Shown: positions 11,292 to 19,054 of the stretch, in pieces
Position numbering within the stretch: the stretch's first letter is position 1
Layout of the letters: each line of letters begins with the position of its first letter
Assembly: GCA_017309275.1 (NCBI GenBank)
Contig: JAFKLT010000076.1
Span: forward strand, 1-42,371
Direction: 5' to 3'
DNA from: Sphingomonadales bacterium
Lineage (GTDB): Bacteria > Pseudomonadota > Alphaproteobacteria > Sphingomonadales > Sphingomonadaceae
DNA: 42,371 nucleotides
Program-made: the position numbers and the translations under genes
The notes under the pieces: generated by a model
The model's database searches: none
What the model was told of the DNA's origin: nothing
What the model saw: only the letters and a program-made list of their open reading frames with translations

Positions 11292-11651
11292 TCATTGCGG
11301 CCGGCCCGTCGCCGGCATGATCTGATCCTTCGGCTCCTGCGAGCTGCTGAAGCCGCGTTCGATCCACGCCATCGAATCGCGCGCGTCCTGGTTGCTCTTG
11401 TCGGTGATCCGCCGCCACTCGGCATTGGTGTTGCAGATGCGCAGCTTCTTGACGAGCGAGCCCACCTGCTCGACCCGGCGGCAGCGGATATAGTCGGCAT
11501 CGTTCGCCGCACGCCCCTGATTATAGGCGTCGATTTCCGCGCCGGACATCTCCGAGGGCGAGCGGGCCAGCGGCGTATCGGTTTCGGTCGCCATTGCGGG
11601 CGAAGCGATCGAAAGCGCCATCAAAACGGCAAAGGCTGAAGTCCTGCGCAT
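11292..11651 (-). CDS. Small secreted two-cysteine protein, paralogue B of a tandem trio
   Basis: A 119-residue protein with a standard signal peptide (MRR start, cleavage after SPAMA, about residue 21). It shares EIDAYNQG, DYIRCRR, GSLVKK, RICNTNAEW and QDARDS with its two neighbours; C57 and C73 keep the 16-residue spacing. It is the most divergent of the three: the THP before the first cysteine is replaced by NDA and the C-terminal tail differs (ends in Pro, Gln). The ribosome-binding site is very strong (GGAGG within GGGAGGAAAGG just before the ATG). Function unknown. Confidence 0.85.
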   Translation of the reverse strand: MRRTSAFAVLMALSIASPAMATETDTPLARSPSEMSGAEIDAYNQGRAANDADYIRCRRVEQVGSLVKKLRICNTNAEWRRITDKSNQDARDSMAWIERGFSSSQEPKDQIMPATGRPQ

Positions 11652-11674
11652 CCTTTCCTCCCTTGTCCGGCTGG

Positions 11675-12007
11675 TCAGTTGGACGAATTCCCGCCCTTGC
11701 TGACGAAAGCCTCGGTCGTGTCGCGGGCGTTCTGGCTGCTCTTCGCGACGACGTCCTTCCACTTTTCATTGGTATAGCAAACGCGGCTTTTCTTGACGAG
11801 CGAGCCCAGCTCCACCGTCTTGCGGCATTTGATGTAATAGGGATGGGTTTCCGGCAGCCCGGCATTATAGGCCTTGATCTCGGTCGGCGTCATCGCCGAG
11901 GGCGGCTTCGACGGCGGTGCGCGATCGATGGGCGCCGTTTCGTCGGCGGCCAGCGCCGGCGCGGCCAGCATCAGGGCGGCGGCAAGGGTCGGCAAAATCC
12001 GGTTCAT
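11675..12007 (-). CDS. Small secreted two-cysteine protein, paralogue A of a tandem trio (first gene)
   Basis: A 110-residue protein and the first gene of the leftward trio. Residues 1-21 are a signal peptide (MNRILPTLAAALMLAAPALA). The mature part has a Pro-rich spacer, then EIKAYNAG, THPYYIKCRK, GSLVKKSRVC, TNEKW and QNARDT. C61 and C77 are the conserved pair. AGGAGG lies six bases before the ATG at 12007, chosen over an upstream in-frame ATG for this reason. A perfect hairpin (12023-12038) stands just upstream of that site in the leader. Function unknown; the strong conservation of the core between copies points to selection on this fold. Confidence 0.86.
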   Translation of the reverse strand: MNRILPTLAAALMLAAPALAADETAPIDRAPPSKPPSAMTPTEIKAYNAGLPETHPYYIKCRKTVELGSLVKKSRVCYTNEKWKDVVAKSSQNARDTTEAFVSKGGNSSN

Positions 12008-12022
12008 AGAAGTCCTCCTAGC

Positions 12023-12038
12023 GCGGGCCATCGCCCGC
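12023..12038 (-). promoter_or_regulatory. Leader hairpin before the secreted-protein trio
   Basis: GCGGGC, four-base loop (GATG on the minus strand), GCCCGC, ending a few bases before the AGGAGG ribosome-binding site of paralogue A. It could be an mRNA-stabilising or translation-tuning stem. No T run follows, so it is not a terminator. Confidence 0.3.
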
Positions 12039-12125
12039 AGCCTCATGACCGCATCTTATTGGGCATATGGTCTTTCGCAAAGCTGAATTTCGGCCAATGA
12101 CAGCCACCTGCCGACGGGCGGCGGC

Positions 12126-13325
12126 CTAGCGCGGCACGGCATATCCCGACGCATCCGCCGACGCGAAATAGCGGAGCAGCAGGTCGCGTTCGCCGGCCGT
12201 CAGGTGCGGGTTCCAGACGTCGAAGATCAGCACCGCACGCAGCGCGTCGCTGTCGTTCCACGCCTCATGCTCGATCGTGTCGTCGAAAGCGAAAGCGGTG
12301 CCCTCTTCCCAGGCCCGCGTCTCTCCGCCGACGCGAAAGCCGCATCCCGGCGGCACGATCAGCGGCAGGTGCACGATCGCGCGCGTGTTCGTCACCCCGG
12401 TGTGCGGCGGGATGCGCGTGTGCGGCTTCAGCATCGAGAAAAAGGCGCTCGGTGCCCGGCCCGGGATGCGCGCGCCCGGAATGGCGGCCAGCGCGGCGGC
12501 GGTCGCGGGGCAGCGGTCGAGGACCGGCTGGTTCGGCTCGCCATATTCCCACAGGAAGCACGCGCCCCAGTCGAGCCGGTTGTCGAGGTCGGTCCAGATC
12601 GAATCGGGCGTCCCCGCGTCCATCCGCACATAGGGGCGCAGCGCCTCGCCCGGATCGGCGAGCAACGCCATCAGCTCGGCGCGAATGGCGTCTGTCTGCG
12701 CCTCGACCTCCGCGAACCAGGGAAAGTGGCTGCGGTCGAAAAATTCGTCGGCGGGCAGAAAGGGGTAATAGATGCCCGCGCATTCATTCTGATAGATGCG
12801 GCGGCGGCCCAGCGCGCTGGCGATAAACGCCTCGCCGCGCCGCTGTTCGGTGTCCGACAGGCCGGCGCTGATCTGCCCGAAAGCATCGGACGCGGCCGCG
12901 AACATATTGCCCGTCGCCCCGTCGATAAACGCCTGCCCGTGCCGGAGCAGCGGTTCGAGCGGCGGCGGTACGGGGTCGAGCTGCGCGCCCAGCGCCACCG
13001 CGGCGCTCCATGCCGCCAGCGCCGCGCCCTTGTCGCCCGCCGCCTCGTGCCGTTCGGCCTTGCGCATCCACGCTACCAGGTCGCGGCGGTCGATCGCGAG
13101 CGCCGCGTCCAGCGCCGCCAGCTCGCGCGCCGGATCGCCCAGCGCCCGCCAGGCCGACGCGAGGTTGCGCTGCAACGCGCCCGAACGCGGATCGGCCGCG
13201 ACGGCGTCCGAGAAATGCGCAGCGGCGGTTTGCGGATCGCCCGTCTGCAGCGCGGCAATGCCGAGCCGATTGGCCTCTATGGCCGAGGCGGGAGGGCTTG
13301 AGCTGGTCATGGCCATGCTTGCCAT
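12126..13325 (-). CDS. TPR protein with aspartyl/asparaginyl beta-hydroxylase domain
   Basis: A predicted cytosolic iron- and 2-oxoglutarate-dependent hydroxylase of about 399 residues. The N-terminal 130 residues are Ala-rich helical repeats of TPR type (AIEANRLGIAALQTGDPQTA, then NLASAWRALGDPARELAALD). The C-terminal third is the AspH fold: H308 in PPHTGVTN and H353 in TIEHEAWN as iron ligands, with R363 in LRAVLIFDVWNP binding 2-oxoglutarate. The residues between the two parts contain FLPADEFFDRSHFPWF. The start is uncertain: ATGs at 13325, 13316 and 13310 all lack a good ribosome-binding site. It is divergent, with only 28 bases between, from the sulfotransferase-like gene, which suggests shared control. 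The target could be a protein or a small molecule; I cannot say. Confidence 0.85.
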   Translation of the reverse strand: MASMAMTSSSPPASAIEANRLGIAALQTGDPQTAAAHFSDAVAADPRSGALQRNLASAWRALGDPARELAALDAALAIDRRDLVAWMRKAERHEAAGDKGAALAAWSAAVALGAQLDPVPPPLEPLLRHGQAFIDGATGNMFAAASDAFGQISAGLSDTEQRRGEAFIASALGRRRIYQNECAGIYYPFLPADEFFDRSHFPWFAEVEAQTDAIRAELMALLADPGEALRPYVRMDAGTPDSIWTDLDNRLDWGACFLWEYGEPNQPVLDRCPATAAALAAIPGARIPGRAPSAFFSMLKPHTRIPPHTGVTNTRAIVHLPLIVPPGCGFRVGGETRAWEEGTAFAFDDTIEHEAWNDSDALRAVLIFDVWNPHLTAGERDLLLRYFASADASGYAVPR

Positions 13326-13353
13326 CGGGCGGGGCAATCGGCAAGGTCGATTG

Positions 13354-14394
13354 ATGACCGGCGCGCCCTTCGCAGCACCCCCGTCCAGCGCGGCTGTCGC
13401 AGGCGATGCCGCGTGGCTGGCGCACCGCTACGACCCCGGCCACGACGCCGTCCATTTCCGCGCCGTCTCACGCGAGCAACGGGCGAGCATCCCCTTCCTG
13501 ACCGACCTGCACCTGGGCGAGGAAGCCTCGCCCGTGGTGCTGCGGCGCGACGACTGCCGGACGCCCGCGCAGACCATCCAGGCGCCGATCCATTTCCTCT
13601 TTCATTCGGCCTATTGCGCCTCGACGATGCTCGCGCAGGCGCTCGACCAGCCCGGGTCGGCGACCAGCCTGTCGGAGCCGGTGCTGCTCAACGACATGGT
13701 CGGCTGGCGCCGCCGCGGCGCCGACCCGCGCGCGCACGGCCGCGTGATGGACGATATGCTGGCGATGCTCGGGCGCGCCTTCGTCCCGGGCGAGGCGGTG
13801 GTCGTCAAGCCGTCAAACATCTTCAACCCGCTCGCGCGCGGCGCACTGATGCTGCAGCCCCAGGCGCGCGCGATCCTGCTCCACGCGCCGCTGCGCGCCT
13901 TCCTGCTGTCGGTCGCGCGCAAGGGCATGTGGTGCCGGCTCTGGTGCCGCGAGCTGCTCGAATCCTATCTCGCCGACGGCTATGTCCAGCTGGGGTTCGA
14001 GGCGCGCGACTATTTCCGCCAGTCGGACCTTCAGGTCGCGGCGGTCGGCTGGCTCGCCCAGCAACAGGCCTTTGCCGCGCTGATCGCCTGGACGCCCGAT
14101 CGCATCCTGTCGCTCGACAGCGAAACGCTGACGCGCGACCCCGTCGCAGCGGTCGCGGCGGCGATGGACCATTATGGCCTGGCAGGAGACCGCGACGCGA
14201 TCGCCGCGCATCCCGCGCTTGGCCGGAACAGCAAGTCGGGCGCGCCCTTTGTCGCGGGCGAACGGCAACGCGACCTTGCCGCCGCCGAGGCCGCCTATGG
14301 CGAAGAGATCGAACAGGTCGTCGGCTGGGCAACCGCCGTCGCCGACCAGGCCGGCATTCCACTCACCCTGCCCCAGCCGCTTTTGCCGCGCTGA
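13354..14394 (+). CDS. Sulfotransferase-family-like protein
   Basis: A 346-residue soluble protein. Residues 84-93 (HSAYCASTML) resemble the 5'-phosphosulfate-binding loop of PAPS-dependent sulfotransferases, and the following SLSEPVLLNDM fits the next strand and helix of that fold. VVVKPSNIFNPL (about 150-161) and the ARAILLHAPLRAFLLS strand that follows match the region that normally binds the 3'-phosphate. The family assignment rests on the loop and fold pattern, so the reaction is inferred. The ATG at 13354 has only a weak AAGGT upstream. The divergent TPR-hydroxylase partner and the convergent TonB receptor are its neighbours. A GC-rich dyad (CCCGGG-GCACG-CCCGGG, 14403-14419) follows its stop codon but has no T run. 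Confidence 0.72.
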   Translation: MTGAPFAAPPSSAAVAGDAAWLAHRYDPGHDAVHFRAVSREQRASIPFLTDLHLGEEASPVVLRRDDCRTPAQTIQAPIHFLFHSAYCASTMLAQALDQPGSATSLSEPVLLNDMVGWRRRGADPRAHGRVMDDMLAMLGRAFVPGEAVVVKPSNIFNPLARGALMLQPQARAILLHAPLRAFLLSVARKGMWCRLWCRELLESYLADGYVQLGFEARDYFRQSDLQVAAVGWLAQQQAFAALIAWTPDRILSLDSETLTRDPVAAVAAAMDHYGLAGDRDAIAAHPALGRNSKSGAPFVAGERQRDLAAAEAAYGEEIEQVVGWATAVADQAGIPLTLPQPLLPR

Positions 14395-14443
14395 CCCGAA
14401 AGCCCGGGGCACGCCCGGGTCCGCACTTAGTCTTCGCGCATAG

Positions 14444-14473
14444 AAAAAGGGGCGGACATTGCTGTCCGCCCCC
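14444..14473 (-). terminator. Rho-independent terminator of the TonB receptor gene
   Basis: On the minus strand GGGGCGGACA, loop GCAA, TGTCCGCCCC, then TTTTT. It begins 24 bases after the receptor stop codon. Confidence 0.92.
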
Positions 14474-14496
14474 GATTCCTGTCGATCTGAAGTCTA

Positions 14497-17400
14497 CTAG
14501 AACTTCAGCTTCGCCGACACCGCATAACGGCGACCCAGCGCGTCGTAGGACGACGGGAAGGTGTTGCCGCTGTTGTAGGTGGTCGAACCGATCGTGTTGC
14601 CGACGATCGGCGGCTTCTTGTCGAGCAGGTTCTGAACCGTCGCGGTGAAGGTCAGGTTCTCGCTCACGTTGAAGCGCGCGGTCAGATCGAAGTAGTGCGC
14701 CGACTTGATGTGGCGGAACTTCGGATCGACGACGCAACCGTTCGGGTCGGTGCCCGTCGGGTCCGGGCAACCCGTGGTCGGGTTGGTGCCGGCGTCGATT
14801 GCCGCGTCGATATCGGCCTGCAGCTGGGCAGGTTCGAAATCGACCGAGTCCTGCCAGCGCCACAGCAGCGACAGATCGACCTTGTCGAAGCCGAGCGTGA
14901 AGCGCTGCGAGAACTGGAACTCAGGCTGGATCGAGCCCGTGAACGAGCAGTTCACGCTGTAGTAGCCGACGCATTCGCGACCGACCGAGCCCGGAACGTT
15001 CGCCGTTGCGTTGAACTTCGAGCTGCGCGTCCAGTTACCCACGAACGACCAGTCGAGGCTCGCGAAGCCCAGATCCATGTTGTAGTTCATCAGAAGGTCG
15101 AAACCATCGGTGAACAGGCGGCCGTTGTTGTTGGTCTGACCGAACAGACCACCCGTGGTCGCCGGGTCGCCGTCGAGGCCACCGGTGATCGGGTTACGAC
15201 GGATGACCGTACAAGCCGGATCGGCTGCGCTTGCTGCGGTAACGCTACCGAAGCACGCCGCGATCAGATCGCCCGGCAGCGGCGCACCGATGACGTTGTC
15301 GATCTTGATGTTGTAATAGTCGAGCGACAGGTTGAAGCGCGGCATGAACTCCGGCTGGAACACGACACCGAGCGTCCAGGTGTTGGCCTTTTCCGGCTGC
15401 AGCGCGAGGCTACCACCAGCCGTGATGTTGGCCTGAGCCGCCGTCGGGTTGGTGATCGAACCGATCGTGCCGACCGGCGCGCCCTGTGCAAGACAGATCG
15501 CGCGCAGGTTGGTCGCCGCGGCAGTCGCTCCGACCGGCGCCGAGCCGGCGCAGGGGTCGATGCCGAGGTTGGTCAGGCCGACCGAAAGCGGCGTGAACAG
15601 TTCGCCGATGTTCGGAGCGCGAACAGCGCGGCTGTAGTTACCACGGAACTTGACGCCAGCGCCCGGTGCCCAGCTACCGCCGGCCTTCCAGGTCGTGGTG
15701 TTGTAGCCCGTGCCGCCTTCGATGCTGTAATCCGAATAACGGATACCGGCTTCGAGGGTCAGGCTTTCGAAGAACGGCTTGTCTTCGATCAGCGGTGCGA
15801 CGATTTCGGCATAAGCTTCATAAACGTCATAGCCACCGTCGATGTCCGGAGCCGCACCGCCGGCGCCACCGAGTTCACCCGGGGTCTTGGCGAGAAGATC
15901 CGAAGCCTGCTGGGCCTTGTACTTGCGGTACTCGGCACCGAGAGCGAAGCCGATCGGCTGCACTGCACCCGGCGACGCGAAGCCGAGGTCACCCGAGATG
16001 ATGCCGCGAACCTGCGACAGCGAGGTACGGTTGGTCGTCGAGCTGTTTTCCGACAGGAAGTCGGCAGCAGCCGGCGAGATCGAGCCTTCGGGGCCGAACA
16101 GGTTGATCGGAACGCAGCCGTTGGCCGTGTTCTGACAGACCGGATTGGCGAGCGTGCCGTCGACGAGCGAACCCTGACGGAAGCGCGACTGCAGCGTGTA
16201 GCCCTTGATCGTCTGGATGTTTTCCGATTCGCCGTACGAACCTTCGACGTTCCAGTCGATCGAGTCGGTGATGCCGCCACGGGCGCCGACGCGATAGTCG
16301 AAGAAGGTCGTCTGATATTCGCTGATACGCGGACCAACTTCCGGCGTACGGCGGTTCAGGGTGACCGTGACTTCACGATAGTTCGGGTCGGTACGGCCCG
16401 TCGCGGTTGCGGCCGCGGCGCATTCGCCCGGCGTGAAGCGCGCGGTGTAGGTGCCGGCAGCGCCCGTGTTGAATGCGCAGAACTGGTTGCGCAGCGTCGC
16501 GGGCAGATACGGGTTGTTCAGGTTGATCGTGACGGTGCCGCCGAACGAACCCGACGGTGCGATGATCGTCGAGACCTGGTTCTTCGAGAACATGCCGCGC
16601 GCATAGACTTCGATCGCGTCCGACACTTCGTAGTTCGCCTGGCCATAGATGTTATAGCGCTGGAACGGCGTCTGGAAGATGTTGAACGGGTTGAAGTTGT
16701 ACGTGGCGAACGTGCCGACGGCCTGGCCGGCGGCATTGACCTGACGCACGCCGCCGTTGCCGGTACCGGCCGGGTCGGGCGTGGTGTTCGGGGTGTTGGT
16801 GCCGGCGATCAGCGGGCGGGTGCCCGAGAAGCGCGACGGAACCGAGGTACCCGAACCCAGGAAGGTGTCCGAATAGCTGTCGAGCGTGTTGTCCGAGAAC
16901 GGACGCTGACCCTGATAGACGGGGTCGGCCTGCTGGTAACCGATGCTCAGAACCGCGTTACCGCGGCCATCGTCGAAGTTCGCACCGATGGTGGCGTCGA
17001 CGCGGAAGACGTTGCCGTCGCCCTGTTCGGTGATCTGTTCCGAAGCCGAAACTTCCAGACCCGCGAAATCGCGCTTGGTGACGAAGTTGACGACGCCGGT
17101 GATGGCGTCCGCACCATAGGTGGTCACCGCCGCGCCGGTCAGCGCGTCGACGCGCTCGATCAGGGCCAGCGGGATGTTGTTGAGGTCGACGCGGCCGTTC
17201 ACGTCCGACGGAGCGACGCGGTTGCCGTTCAGCAGGACGATGTTGCGGGTCGAGCCGAGGCCGCGAAGATCGACGTACGAACCACCGGTGTTGCCGTTGT
17301 TGACGGCCGAACCCATGTTCGGAACGACGCCGGGCAGTTCGCGCAGAACTTCTTCCGCGACGTTCGACTGCTTGAGTTCGATCGCGTCCGACGTGGTGAC

Positions 17401-17586
17401 GTTGACGGGGGTCGACTGTTCGAGGTTCGGGTTGCGAATCAGCGTACCGGTGACGACGATTTCAGAGCTCGTCGCGGTGCCTTCTTCGGCCGCGTCCTGC
17501 GCATAGGCAGGAGCCGAAACCAGCGCCACGCCGAGTACGAGCGGTGCGGCGCCAAGCTTCAGCTTGGAATATTGGGTTGTCTTCAC
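14497..17586 (-). CDS. TonB-dependent outer-membrane receptor
   Basis: A 1029-residue outer-membrane receptor that takes up a ligand using the TonB-ExbBD energy system. Residues 1-29 are a signal peptide ending APAYA. The mature start SSEIVVTGTLIRNP resembles the TonB-box region usual in sphingomonad receptors. The plug domain (about 55-170) has VLRELPGVVP, DLRGLGSTRNIVLLNG and a VYGADAITGVVNFVTK-like segment (here TYGADAITG). The rest is the 22-strand barrel, which ends in the terminal Phe (KLKF) needed for outer-membrane insertion. The start is GTG at 17586, with AAGGGA seven bases upstream; no better ATG exists. Large sphingomonad receptors of this build often import oligopeptides or glycans, but the ligand is not readable. 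It is monocistronic with its own terminator. Confidence 0.95.
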   Translation of the reverse strand: MKTTQYSKLKLGAAPLVLGVALVSAPAYAQDAAEEGTATSSEIVVTGTLIRNPNLEQSTPVNVTTSDAIELKQSNVAEEVLRELPGVVPNMGSAVNNGNTGGSYVDLRGLGSTRNIVLLNGNRVAPSDVNGRVDLNNIPLALIERVDALTGAAVTTYGADAITGVVNFVTKRDFAGLEVSASEQITEQGDGNVFRVDATIGANFDDGRGNAVLSIGYQQADPVYQGQRPFSDNTLDSYSDTFLGSGTSVPSRFSGTRPLIAGTNTPNTTPDPAGTGNGGVRQVNAAGQAVGTFATYNFNPFNIFQTPFQRYNIYGQANYEVSDAIEVYARGMFSKNQVSTIIAPSGSFGGTVTINLNNPYLPATLRNQFCAFNTGAAGTYTARFTPGECAAAATATGRTDPNYREVTVTLNRRTPEVGPRISEYQTTFFDYRVGARGGITDSIDWNVEGSYGESENIQTIKGYTLQSRFRQGSLVDGTLANPVCQNTANGCVPINLFGPEGSISPAAADFLSENSSTTNRTSLSQVRGIISGDLGFASPGAVQPIGFALGAEYRKYKAQQASDLLAKTPGELGGAGGAAPDIDGGYDVYEAYAEIVAPLIEDKPFFESLTLEAGIRYSDYSIEGGTGYNTTTWKAGGSWAPGAGVKFRGNYSRAVRAPNIGELFTPLSVGLTNLGIDPCAGSAPVGATAAATNLRAICLAQGAPVGTIGSITNPTAAQANITAGGSLALQPEKANTWTLGVVFQPEFMPRFNLSLDYYNIKIDNVIGAPLPGDLIAACFGSVTAASAADPACTVIRRNPITGGLDGDPATTGGLFGQTNNNGRLFTDGFDLLMNYNMDLGFASLDWSFVGNWTRSSKFNATANVPGSVGRECVGYYSVNCSFTGSIQPEFQFSQRFTLGFDKVDLSLLWRWQDSVDFEPAQLQADIDAAIDAGTNPTTGCPDPTGTDPNGCVVDPKFRHIKSAHYFDLTARFNVSENLTFTATVQNLLDKKPPIVGNTIGSTTYNSGNTFPSSYDALGRRYAVSAKLKF

Positions 17587-17768
17587 AGTGCAGTCCCTTG
17601 CTACTGATGGTGATGGTACCCGAGCCCCCTTGCGTCGGCGCGAAGCCGGCACACAGATGCCCCGATAGCGTGCGGGATGATCCCTCATTCATGTCGAGTA
17701 AAGGGAATTTGCCGCCCATTCGGTGGTTTCGGAACCCATTGTGACGTATTTGCAACAACCGCGAGAAT

Positions 17769-17799
17769 CCGCGACATACTATGTTGCTGCACCGCGACA
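17769..17799. promoter_or_regulatory. Direct repeats upstream of the TonB receptor
   Basis: CCGCGACA occurs at 17769-17776 and again at 17792-17799, 23 bases apart, about two turns of the helix. They lie 183-213 bases before the receptor start codon in a fairly AT-rich 265-base gap. They are a candidate regulator site; no regulator is known. Confidence 0.3.
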
Positions 17800-17851
17800 T
17801 TTGAGAAATTTTGTTTCAGGAGAAACGAATTCTCCAAGGAGGCAAAACCCC

Positions 17852-18775
17852 TCAGCCGCCGATCGGTCCGGCCAGTTTTCCGGGGTCCAGACGCGCATCG
17901 CGCCACTTCAATCCCCAGTGCATATGCGGGCCCGTGGCGCGTCCCGTCTGACCCACCGTGCCCAGCCGCTGACCCTGGATCACGCGGTCGCCGACCTTCA
18001 CGTCGAGCCGCTGGCAGTGGAGAAAGGCGCTCGACAATCCCATGCCGTGATCGACGATCAACAGATTGCCCTCCAGCGTGAACGGCGCGCTTGCCGCCAG
18101 CACGACGACGCCGTCGGCAGGCGCCACGAAAGGCGTGCCGGCGGGCACCGCGACGTCGGTGCCGCTGTGATAGGTTCCGGGCTTGCCCTGATAGACGCGC
18201 TGCGATCCGAAAAAGCCCGACAGGCGCCCGGTGACCGGCCAGCGGAATTTCTGCCGCCAGCCGTCGGATTCGACCTTCGTGTCGCGCGCCGCCGCGATCT
18301 GCGCGAGTTCGGCGGGGCGGCGACGCTCGAACTCGGCGTCGCTCGACGCGCTGCCGCGATAGGGCGCGTTGATCGCCTCGATCCGCCAGCGGCCCGGCGC
18401 GACGTCCAGCGACCGTTCGGCGGAACGCCCGTCGGCCAGCGTCAGGGCAAGCAGCGCGGTCGGGCCGGCATCGCGGTCGAAGGCGATCAGGAATGCGCCG
18501 TCAGCGGCAAAGGGGATCGGCTTGCCGTCGAGCGTCAGGCTGCGCGTTCCCGCGGGAAGCTGGCCGACCAGCGTCGCGCCCTGTTCGGGCACGCCGCGCA
18601 GCCCGAAGTCGGTGCGCAGCGGCGGCAGCGGTGCGGGCGGTGCAGGCGGAATCGTTGCGGATGGAGCCGGCCGGGGAGGGGAGGCAGCCGGCTTTGCGGC
18701 GGCGACGCAGCTCGCCGCGAGCATCAGCAGCGGAAGCGCCGCGATCAGGCGCGGCCGATATGTCGCCGACATCAT
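17852..18775 (-). CDS. M23-family peptidoglycan peptidase, probable lipoprotein
   Basis: A 307-residue envelope zinc endopeptidase of the LytM/M23 type, which cuts peptide crosslinks of peptidoglycan. The N-terminus (LLMLAASC) has a hydrophobic stretch and Cys23, compatible with a lipoprotein signal, although Ala at -3 is not ideal. A Pro-rich linker follows. The catalytic domain near the C-terminus has H203 and D207 in YHSGTD and the HxH motif at H284/H286 (GPHMHWGLKW), so all ligands are present and it should be active rather than an EnvC-like activator. The start overlaps the DUF2093 stop in ATGA, implying translational coupling. It is the last gene of the xseA operon. Confidence 0.9.
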   Translation of the reverse strand: MMSATYRPRLIAALPLLMLAASCVAAAKPAASPPRPAPSATIPPAPPAPLPPLRTDFGLRGVPEQGATLVGQLPAGTRSLTLDGKPIPFAADGAFLIAFDRDAGPTALLALTLADGRSAERSLDVAPGRWRIEAINAPYRGSASSDAEFERRRPAELAQIAAARDTKVESDGWRQKFRWPVTGRLSGFFGSQRVYQGKPGTYHSGTDVAVPAGTPFVAPADGVVVLAASAPFTLEGNLLIVDHGMGLSSAFLHCQRLDVKVGDRVIQGQRLGTVGQTGRATGPHMHWGLKWRDARLDPGKLAGPIGG

Positions 18776-18978
18776 GCCTTGGCGTCGAGCGCAGCCTGTA
18801 CCGAAATGGCGGCGGTCGCATAGGGCTCCTGCCGCGCGACCGACCAATAGCGGAGCTCGTCGAGCCCGATCGGAGCACCACTGACCGCGCAAAGCACATG
18901 GTCGCCTGGCGCCAGGACGCGGAACCCATTGGGTCCATAGTGCAGGCGGGCAAGGCGGTTGCGGCTGGCGATCAGCAT
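18772..18978 (-). CDS. DUF2093 family small protein
   Basis: A 68-residue protein with the DUF2093 pattern: LARLHYGPNGFRVLAPGDHV, CAVSGAPIGLDELRYWS and VARQEPYATA. No signal peptide or membrane segment. The family is confined to alphaproteobacteria and is often found next to xseA, as here (76 bases downstream). Its role is unknown; the conserved Cys in HVLCAVSG might bind metal but there is only one. Its TGA stop overlaps the ATG of the M23 gene. The ATG at 18978 has only a weak GGA site. Confidence 0.88.
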   Translation of the reverse strand: MLIASRNRLARLHYGPNGFRVLAPGDHVLCAVSGAPIGLDELRYWSVARQEPYATAAISVQAALDAKA

Positions 18979-19054
18979 GATTCGAAATCCGTTCGAGCGT
19001 AAGTCATTGCGGGGGTTATACCAGCTAAGCCGCGCCCGGCCACCCCCACCGTCG

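Noticed and set aside
14403-14419. Terminator of the sulfotransferase-like gene
   Set aside because: CCCGGG-GCACG-CCCGGG is followed by no T run; it may weaken transcription but is not convincing.
14695-17607. A 970-codon open frame on the plus strand
   Set aside because: It is antisense to the TonB receptor gene and rich in Arg, Asp and Val as expected from a high-GC shadow frame; the receptor has clear motifs.
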